DNA of 64,000 bases from Amphibalanus amphitrite (taxonomy: Eukaryota > Arthropoda > Thecostraca > Balanomorpha > Balanidae): contig NW_024881970.1 in the NCBI RefSeq assembly GCF_019059575.1, forward strand, positions 186,001 through 250,000, read 5' to 3'. The number at the start of each line of letters is the position of its first letter. Positions within the stretch are counted from its first letter, which is position 1. The notes under the pieces were generated by a model. It saw nothing but the letters and a program-made list of their open reading frames with translations. It made no database searches and was not told the origin of the DNA. The translations under genes and the position numbers were made by a program. This document shows, in pieces, positions 55,301 to 64,000 of this stretch.

Positions 55301-57704
55301 GGCCGCGCTGTCCTGAGGTGCCCCACCAAAGCAGCCTCCCTCTGTGCACCGAACATTCAGCGAATATCCACACCAAAGCAGCCTCCCTCTGTGCATCCCA
55401 ACATTCAGCAACTACCCAGGCAGACGGTTGAGCGCTGGAGCCACCTCTTCGAACCCTTCAGGTATCAATCACCCTTCATGTAAGTCTCAATGCTGAGTAC
55501 TTTAACGACCCAGTCCACCTCATCTGTCATTATCCGTCCTGTTCCTTTGTGAAGCCCTGAATCCATGCAAATCTAGCTCGTCTATCATTATCTTGTCTGT
55601 CTCTTTACTGGGCAGTGAAGCGATCCGCTTCGAACATTCGGTCCTTTCCGTTTCACTGCGCCGGTCACTGTGACCCACTGACCCCGTCAGCATGCCGCAG
55701 AGGTCACAAAAAGCGACTCCTCGCTCAACCGACACTTGCGGTTCACTACCGCCACCACAGGGCACATGGCTACATTTATGGTCAGAGCAGCGATCTGGCG
55801 CCGAAACCGCGAATGCCAGAGGCTGGGATGTCGGATGATTACTATATTTATGCATAGCGTGCGAAGGAAAAATGATTCATTCACGGAAAGGAGTGTGTTC
55901 CATTCGATAGCAGTGCATAGAGGCAGTGAAATTCCAAAAGACTTCAATCTCGGGCCGAACGAATCATCAGAACGGTCTCTCAGTCTCAGTCCGTTCCCAA
56001 AGGCAGTTTTTTTTTTTTTGCTGCCAGGGGAGAGTGGAGGTGCTGTCATCGTCCAACACCTTAGGACAAGGGGCAAATTCTGCCAGTCTAGTACTCCAGA
56101 AGACTGAGGCCGTCTCTCACCCTGACGACGTATGCCAGCGGCGGCGGCCTATCTCCCGGCGTCCCTGGCCCACGCTGAGCCCCGCTGGGACGGCCGCTGG
56201 GGACCGTGACTGTCACGTAACGCGTCACACGCCACTCGGCGCCGTGACACGACGCTCCACACACCGTCACGAGCCATGACCCGACGCTCCAGACGCCGTC
56301 ACGAGCCGTGACACCACACTGACCGACAATGCGATTTGGTAATACGATTGGACAAGAAAACAACGTGGCATAACCACGGGACACCAGTCACCCTTCACTT
56401 AGCACCCACGTTCCCACAACTTATCACTATACGTTAATTTGACAATGTTGGGGATACCACTCAACATAAACTAATGAATAAACATCTTATCGACAGACAA
56501 TAGTCCAGAAATAGGCTCATATCTGTCATGTAGAGATATATTTCCCGCCATGCCCGGCGAGGTTCCATCGGACGGCCTTGCCCGACCTCTCAAGGTAGTC
56601 GGCCTGCGTTCGGCGCAGTCTGTTCATCGACCCACGGCTGTGTCACGCAAGGTCGACCGGCCACCCCCCCCCCCCCCACCGTCCTCCGACCTGCCCCTCG
56701 TCAGCGCGGCGCCAGACCCCGTCCTCCCGACCGGCCCCCTCTCGAGACGCACCAGCGAGCCTGAGGCCGGCCAACCCGTCGAGGCCGGAGACGGTCGGAC
56801 GATGGACAGCGAGTCTACTCAAACGCGACTGAGGGAATTGGAGGCTATAAGCCAGTGACCCTTCGGTAACCTGAATAGAACTGACCTGGTGTCCTTAACC
56901 TCCAGACCCGCAGAGGGGATGTTCGGTGACGTCGGTATCAGGACAGAAGTTTCCGATATTCATGGCACTTTGACTCTTCATCTCTGAAAAGAAAAAAGGC
57001 GGCGTAAATATAGTGTGTCCAGAAAGTTCGTTGAGAGGCACCAGCCACAGTTTTCTTATATTTTAGGGCAGCCTGTAACTAAGCGTATAATTCCAGGCTC
57101 GTATTAATTAGAGCTGAATAAATGTCCAGGGACGCTAAAGACAAATTTGATCGGTCACAAACACATACATGCAAGTGAATACGAGATGCAGATACGAAAT
57201 GGGGATTTCTAGAAGGTGAGGTGGGTCGTGATTCAATCACGGAAGGCACCGGCTAAAATCAAGATCATTAGAGGAGTCCCTGACACCACTTCTCACTGAC
57301 CCAGTAACACTTATCCATGTTGACAAATACATAAATCTCGTGGCTATCGAAACCCTGACCTGAGAATGAAGCGAGTTGAATAACACAGGAAAGTGAATTT
57401 CAATGCGTTGCTGCTCAGCCCGCGCGATATGGGTTAGATTCTGAACGATAACTCACAGCATAATATCCACAATCTTAACTAGATCAAGAAACACATGTTT
57501 AGTGGAGTTATGAACGGCCTGTTAACCCAATGAGAACGACGATTGCGGTAAAATAGGTGCAACGGGAATATTACAGACAGTAGACCCACACACATACATT
57601 TTCACTAACAACGAAACCCATCCAGTTTGTTCTCATCCATGTGAAATCGTCACATCGTTAGTGACCAATGTTGCTAGTTGGATATGACAGATGTTGCCCA
57701 ATAA
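49319..57704. other. intergenic or upstream intron sequence, no gene recognised
   Basis: 8.4 kb with CG-rich patches (50900-51100, 52130-52740, 54080-54720), a 47-bp tandem duplication (55324-55417, caccaaagcagcctccctct) and poly-C at about 56655-56669. Long open frames on both strands at 54200-55000 reflect composition and have no recognisable domain. Confidence 0.45.
54541..54747. promoter_or_regulatory. cluster of three CRE palindromes in CG-rich DNA
   Basis: TGACGTCA at 54541-54548, 54562-54569 and 54740-54747 inside a CG-rich stretch. CREB/ATF factors bind this 8-mer. It could be a promoter CpG island, but no transcript is visible. Confidence 0.4.
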
Positions 57705-58889
57705 TTAACCCGCGCCCCGTAGGGCTACCGGCGGACCCTACCACCCGTAGGGGGGGGGGGGGGCCGTTTCGGCCCCCCCCCCCCTAAGATCTCGGAAAGT
57801 TACCGGCCGATTTTCAAAATTCAAACGGCGTTTGATAGCCCTACCCGGGAACTACCTTGTGACCAAATTTCATTGACCTAGGTCAAACCGATGACGTCAC
57901 AGGTCAGGTCAAAGGTCAGATTTTCACCGTTCACAGGCAATTCAAGAAATTTGCTGTGAAATCGAGTAAATTGGTAATTTATTGAAAACCATCGATGGTA
58001 TATTGTTCGTCAAACACATACTTTGCTATCTGAGGTCACTGATACCAGGTCAGGTCACAGCGAGGTCAGGTCACCGGGGGTCACAATATGAATGTGTCGT
58101 GTGATACATGTTTTATGGTCCATTTTACATGACAAATGCGATTATGTGGGTTAGGCAGCCTTTGGGGCCAGCCTAGGTCACGTTTTGGTGAAGGTCAGGT
58201 CAAGGTCAGGTCAAATGAGGTCAAATTTCAAAGTTGATATTTTTGCATAAAATGGGTATCCATTCGATGCAGCTCGTCACGGGGAGTCTAATGGTGGTCT
58301 TTGTTTTGCTCTACGAGTTCTAGAATTGCCAAAAATTGAGTTTGAAAATTTGACGTCATCATTTTTGAACAGTTTTTTCGCTATAACTTGGCCAAAAAAC
58401 GAGGTATCGATCTGAAATTTGGTATGTAGATAGAAGACGGTAGGTACTATTACATATATTCCGGTTTTTTTCGAAAATCAAAAAACTTTTTGGATTTTTT
58501 GGCTAATATATCCAAAAAAATGCTTTTTTGATTTTTGGGGGTCAAAACTCAAAAATTTCAAAAATCCGAGATAGCAGTTTTGTAGCCCTGTCAATTCTAC
58601 ACCTTTTATGTCTTGATCATTTTTCTGTATCTTCAAAGCTGTAGGCCTGACAGGTCTTCTCGCGAAGGTCTTTTTTCGGTCGAAAATGACAGAACATGAC
58701 GTCACTCTGACGTCATTTGTGGCCAACCTATCACAGCCTCTGGAAAAATTTTTGGTCACAATGTGTAAAATTGATGCCCGGAGGGGTCCTGAAAGTTTGG
58801 TGGCGATATCTCCAGCCGTTTAGGAGATATCGACCGAAAAGGACAGGGGGGGCCGTTTCGGCCCCCCCCCCCTACGGGGCGCGGGTTAA
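57705..58889. mobile_element. second TTAA-flanked MITE, piggyBac type
   Basis: TTAA at 57705-57708 and 58886-58889 bound 16-bp inverted ends CCCGCGCCCCGTAGGG. Inside each end a poly-G run meets ggccgtttcggcc then poly-C, forming hairpins. The interior is rich in aggtca repeats (57898-58230). No transposase frame. It is related in design, not sequence, to 5769-6715. Confidence 0.78.
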
Positions 58890-61800
58890 TTAGGATTAAT
58901 GTACATTTTTTGTCTTAAATATGTATATGTATACATTACAAATATAACTAAAAAAATAACATTAACCTTCCAGTAAAAGTCGGAATATGTCTACAATACG
59001 ACGCCCCGCCTGACCACCAAACCGTGGTAAGAAGTGAGGTAGCCAGTCAGTAAGTAATGAAAAGGATAGACAAGAAATAGCTAACTCAATGAAAATTCGA
59101 TGCAACACCACCATTTGCTTAGTTGGTGGCCCGCCTCTGCAACCACAGGTGGTCAAACAATGACTACCAATCCACTATCCAAAACGATCGAATAAGTGAC
59201 AAACATCGCATCACGAACTGCCATAAGGCACTGGATCCAGGCCCGGTGTCCGATTACTGCCGCTCCGAAGGTCTCGGAGGATACCGTCGGTCAGCTGGTA
59301 CGCGGTAGTAACTCTTCTGTTAGTTGCTGTCGTAAATACTGGTTATCTGAGGGCCTCACTCCTACAGATATCGCACGGTGTGAAGGAGAGAACAAACCAC
59401 CGCCTCGGGAGATAGAACGGCCTACCTGTCGGCAGCTGAGGCACACAATGACGAGGCGCCACGGTTCCGATATAGAAGTTACTTGTAGCGGGTTTACAAA
59501 AAAAAAACAACAACAACAACAATAAGCTAGCAGTAGCACCGACTGATACACAGACGGCGGTGTTCCGGCTGATGTTGCGATGACACCTTCGTTTATTGAC
59601 GGGCACTTCCTGCTCTTCTGCGTGCGGGAGCAGGAGGCTGACCTGCCTGTGACTGGCGTTCAGTACCTGCCATCCTGTGACCATTACCTGGCTGACCGAC
59701 GTACCACCCTGTGACCGGTACTGCTCGCTGACCTCGGTCCCCACTGTACCAGTGCGCACCGACCGAAGCCCCATAGGTCGTATATCTCTCATTGTGTGCC
59801 TGTCCTCGACCATCCGCCTTCTTAACAGCTCGGAGGTCGGGGACGGGCCTGGCCGGCTCAGAGCAGCGAGTGCCTGCGAAGATGAAGTTTATCCCCCAGA
59901 GAAATATCACTCCGACATACCTTAGGTACTAGAACGGATGACTACCTGATGAGTTCCAGATTGTTCAAACGTACACACGCCCCGACCTTGTGTCAGTTAT
60001 TGAGGCAGCGTTTGGCAGAACATTGATATTCTGCGAGAGCACGTCCTATAAGATGCTTCAAGCCGGGCGTTTAAGCGGCTTAACGTTCATTGCATTGCAG
60101 TCATATAATGCTGTCCGAACACTATCAACAGGCGGTCTCCGCTGTGAAAATCAAACAGCTCTAGCTCATAAACGGCAACATAAACCGCCGGGGCACGCTT
60201 ACAGTAGTCACAGGAAGGACACAAACAAATGGCTTTAGCTTATTGAGGACATTGATCAAGACGAAAGATTGGACTTGAATATAAATGTTGAGTTGTTCAT
60301 GATGGAGAGTCTTCTTTGCGGTTTGTCCAATCTTTTTATAGAAGCAGCCAAGGAGCGAGGAAACAAACTACCCAAAAATGACACAATGCACAAAAGAAAC
60401 GCCAGGAAAAATTTCAATAGGGAACAACCAAATAGCTTCCACCAAGGTACATGATTTGGGTACAAGCATATAGGCACTAAACGTTTAAACATCTTAGCAA
60501 GAAATGGATAATTGCTCGTGTAATGAGCCAGTAACACTATAAACGCAACAATAAACGGCTAAATCAGGTCATGAATTGGATGTCGCGAATATTTAGAGCC
60601 TATAGCCCTACCATATGGCCTTGCCTGTAGCAAAGAACAAAGTAATTGGTCACCGTTTAGCCAACGTACACAGTCAATATCCATAGCATTTCGGCGGGAA
60701 TCATTTGAGCTGCTCGTGCACGGAGCAATAAATATTTACAACCTACGAGCAGTTAAACTGCAGAACAGCTAGTATGTAGTTAAACTGCTCAAATAGTGGG
60801 CACTAAATGTTCGGATTCCAGGGGCTCTGACGAGGAAGCAGTTTACTTATACTGTGCACACAGCAAATATTCGGAAATTCAAGGCGAATGCGCATTTGAA
60901 TGCTGAAAGTCATCAGTTAGATATATCTGAAGACGCCAGACTTTATTGTCAAGAGCCACTACTCAACGTAAAATGGCACACATGCCACATAAATTGCACA
61001 TTACAAGCTGCTTCGTTGCAGCTAAGGTAATGCGAAACCCCACTGTTTAGTTCGCCCCGTCCCGAGTCGTGCACTGCTTTGCTGACGGAGCCGGCCGCGG
61101 AGCCACACATCAGTCCACACGGGCCGCATTAACACATCGTAAATACAGCGCAGTCCGGTGGCATTAGGCCGCCCTTGGCCTGCAAAGCGGCGGCGAATCC
61201 CGGCCGGCGCGGCCCGGGATAGGCGGCTGCCGTGATAGATGGGCCGTCTCCGGCCGGCCACCGGCACGCCGCGGAGGTGCGGGGCGGGGCCGGCCGCCCG
61301 TCAACAGCCACGCGCCCGGCGCCGAGCGAGGCCCACCGGTCATTACCGGCCGCTCATTGGCTGCCACTAATTGACGGAGTGCTTTATGAGAGCGGCCCCG
61401 CAGGCGCACTGCTCGCACGGGCTGCAGCGGGCACTCAGCGCCGAGCGGGGAGCGACGTATGCACCAGCCGAGAAAGGGACGACCAATTTGGGTGATCTAC
61501 ATACCGGCGAACGACAAACTGACCGTGAACATTCATGCAAGCGGTTTAGGCGAGCCGTGACCGAAGGCGAGTCCTAGCCACGCCCGGTGGGGCCCAACGC
61601 TGACCTGGATTGTCCTTCCTTGTATGGATTCAATTGATGTAAATCGTATTCAATACCGCGGTAATGGTGGCCAATGGCGCGGCCCACGCAGTTGTGGTGG
61701 CCTTGCAATCGCTGCCCAGTGCACAAATACAAACAGTACCATAGATCATTAACAGAAGTTCCGGACTGGTTTAGGGCCTGATTTGTGGCTACACCACAGT

Positions 61801-64000
61801 GACAGGAGGTAAAGAGCTGCAGAAATAAAACATGTCAAAGGCCGTCCATTAGCTCATATTTACGCTGTGGCTTTTCGCGTCGAAATCAATGACCAATGAG
61901 TCGCTGGAGAGCAGAGCCGGACAAATCGATCGATAATTACAACCCCTCACAGATGATGCCCCAAATCAGAGCTCAGTCAAAACCAAAAGCATGTCTTGAG
62001 TCCCACCAAACGGCACTGATATATCAGAAACATAAACTGATGGATGACGGACAGCTCAGCCGGTGATCCATCTACTCAGCAGTCTGCCGTGGCCGGCCTG
62101 TTCAGCACCTGCCGTGCCCGTCTGCTCACCGATCAGCAAGGCGTCCTGTCAGTGGCAGCCTGATCCAGCATCACTCTGAACGTAAACCAGTCCCTGGCTT
62201 CCTGCCGCGGCCGGCTCGGCGCTGGCCGGGCGCCTCGCTGTCCGAGAGGCGGAGGATTTAAAAGGGTCAGGGCCGCCCATGGTCGGAGAGCGGCCACGCG
62301 CGCCTCCGAAGCCTTCCGTGTCGGTCAGAAGCGCACGACTGTCGTCCTGTGGACAGTAGCACACGGTCACTGCGGAGATGGCCCGGCGCCAGCGGCCGCG
62401 GAGCTGTCGGATAAACGCCCGATCTGCCGGCCACCCTCTCACCACCCACTGCCGGCCGCCGAGACAGGAAGAGGGCCCGACATCGAGCCGATTTAAGTCG
62501 AGCTGCTGTCCTCTGGTTACAGAGACAAATTAGTTCCGGACGGCTGAGCATTCAGCTTAGCCCAACTACCAGCTTAGCACATCTAAACTCCCGACAGCAG
62601 GTTCATTGTCACCCTCGTAAGCCTCTCAGATAGCCATCAACATTGCTGTGCATGGATAAATGTGAAGAGGAGAAGTTCTTCGAGATGCATTCACAAATAG
62701 TCGCGACAGCTCATTACTTAGCTCGGTTGACTCCAATGGTGATTTGCGATTAGAGCACGCTGTTCTAACTCTGGTAGAAAATAGATAGCTCAACCGTTCC
62801 TAAAATTTCAAACTGAGGGTCACAGCAGCACCAGGAAGAAACCCATCTCTGCGTTATTATATCCATTCTATTCGGGTGTAGGATATGCCAGTTTTTGCGT
62901 GCCGATGTGCGCCGGCGTCGGACGGGTGATCCGACCGGTCGGCCGGTTAGTGTTTCACTTCCTTCCCGTCCTCCCCGTATTTCCGCATTGTGGCGGCACC
63001 CGGGGTGGATCGGGGCGGGCCCGGTGTCGGTCCATCTGTCCGTCACACGGATGGGGGTGACCTCCACCGTTTGGCTCGGACTGGTACGGTCGGCCCGGGC
63101 GGGGCAGGGCGGAGCGGGCGGCCCTGTGGACCGTCCCAAAACCGATCACAGGGACACACCTCCCGCCCCACCCTTCACAACGGACGGAATTATTCACTGA
63201 TGAAGCTGTCCAGAAATTGTCTCGTAGAAGACAGACTTTTCACCCTTGAGCAAAAGAGATACCGAGCTTCACAGCATAACGAAGTCAAACAGAAAACACA
63301 GGCATAAACATTGGCCCCATAGGTAAGTACGGACCATTAACGGAAGTTTGTCCATACACCACTCGCTGATTGCACGTTGCCAAAGGACGCCGTTGTCCGA
63401 AAATCTGCAGTCGTGTGATACCTGTCTCGATAACTACTAACTAGCCACCGTCCGTGGGGACTCCGGTGTCTGATCCCATCACATGGCCGGCAGCAAGCGA
63501 ATGTGGAAGCACCCTGGGCTCGACGGAATCTCAGCTATCAGGAAGGGCCGCTCTGTCACACATGAACCTTTCAGATGGATGAGATATGGGATAGAGCCTT
63601 GACTGAGAAGGTTTGTGGTCACCGGTCACATTCCGGAGGCCGGAGGTGACACCGTCGGTAGCCATGCGGTTGTGTCATAATTCTATCCGCCCGGTGACCA
63701 CTACCGACCGATAAGACAGCGCGGGACCTTCATGACTAACGCGGGCGGTACGGCAGTGGCAGTCTTCCGTTGTCCGTACCCCGGTGTCATCTTTACTTCA
63801 GGTGTGGAGGCTTCAGTAAATGCCACGCAAGCCCAGTAGCTGAAACGACGAGCAGGAAATCGCAAGGCAAAGCTCGACCGACTGTTCACTCCCTGTGCGA
63901 GCCGTCTAGAGTTGCAAAGTTTTCCCAATGGGCTGCTACCGGCACCGCCCCGCCCCACAAAAATTTTCTGGGATACCGGCATGCTACCACGCCCCAAGCA
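58890..64000. other. right-hand sequence, no gene recognised
   Basis: Contains an AAC tract (59506-59522) and CpG-rich stretches at about 61070-61480 and 62200-62480. AT-rich blocks lie between. No NOX EF-hand exon or other coding exon could be supported. Confidence 0.45.

Noticed and set aside
56550-56858. 102-codon plus-strand frame, proline-rich, ending RLRELEAISQ
   Set aside because: Looks mildly protein-like, but a poly-C run makes the proline tract and no partner exon or homology is visible.
38831-64000. EF-hand exons for NOX gene B
   Set aside because: Searched by eye on the minus strand for DxDGxG-type loops; none found. They may be missed if short or diverged, or lie outside the window.

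Overview
The window is eukaryotic nuclear DNA from an animal, most likely an invertebrate and possibly an arthropod or crustacean (the finer placement is a guess). It shows short coding exons with GT/AG borders and matched phases, kilobase introns, transposons of several classes and many minisatellites. No bacterial-style gene packing, rRNA, convincing tRNA or CRISPR array was seen.

The host genes are two tandem NADPH-oxidase (NOX) genes, both on the minus strand. Gene A runs off the left edge: four exons (122-1657) encode the first membrane helices and all four heme-ligand histidines. Gene B (last ten exons, 2833-38830) is a NOX5-type oxidase; the 690 residues seen run from the first membrane helix through the FAD and NADPH lobes to a C-terminal Phe. 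Its N-terminal EF-hand exons were not found and probably lie beyond 64000. Three introns lie at matching positions and phases in the two genes and a fourth fits, so they are probably old tandem duplicates. Two gene B splice junctions have been amplified into minisatellites: a 3' splice site (34680-35060) and a 5' splice site (22440-22640). A third repeat lies inside the large coding exon (4656-4736).

Gene B's introns carry mobile DNA. A 947-bp TTAA-flanked, piggyBac-type MITE lies at 5769-6715. A 9-kb element at 7296-16307 has the A1-internal-B1/A2-B2 split direct repeats of PAT/Ngaro tyrosine-recombinase retrotransposons. Its repeat copies look identical and it has a promoter-like A repeat, but I see no protein gene in it. 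It is filled with dispersed 300-bp repeats and minisatellites.

Upstream of gene B's visible exons, 43461-49318 is a nest. A TA-flanked element with GGGTGTCTCGAAA inverted ends was entered by an intact-looking 3955-bp Ty3/Gypsy LTR retrotransposon (43745-47699) with apparently identical 179-bp LTRs, a CTTTC target duplication, gag, pol, and a textbook -1 frameshift signal (GGGAAAC plus a foldable pseudoknot). A second TTAA-flanked MITE lies at 57705-58889. The remaining sequence (38831-43460, 49319-57704, 58890-64000) is intron or intergenic DNA in which I recognise no gene, only simple repeats, poly-G/C runs, CpG-rich patches and CRE-like TGACGTCA clusters.
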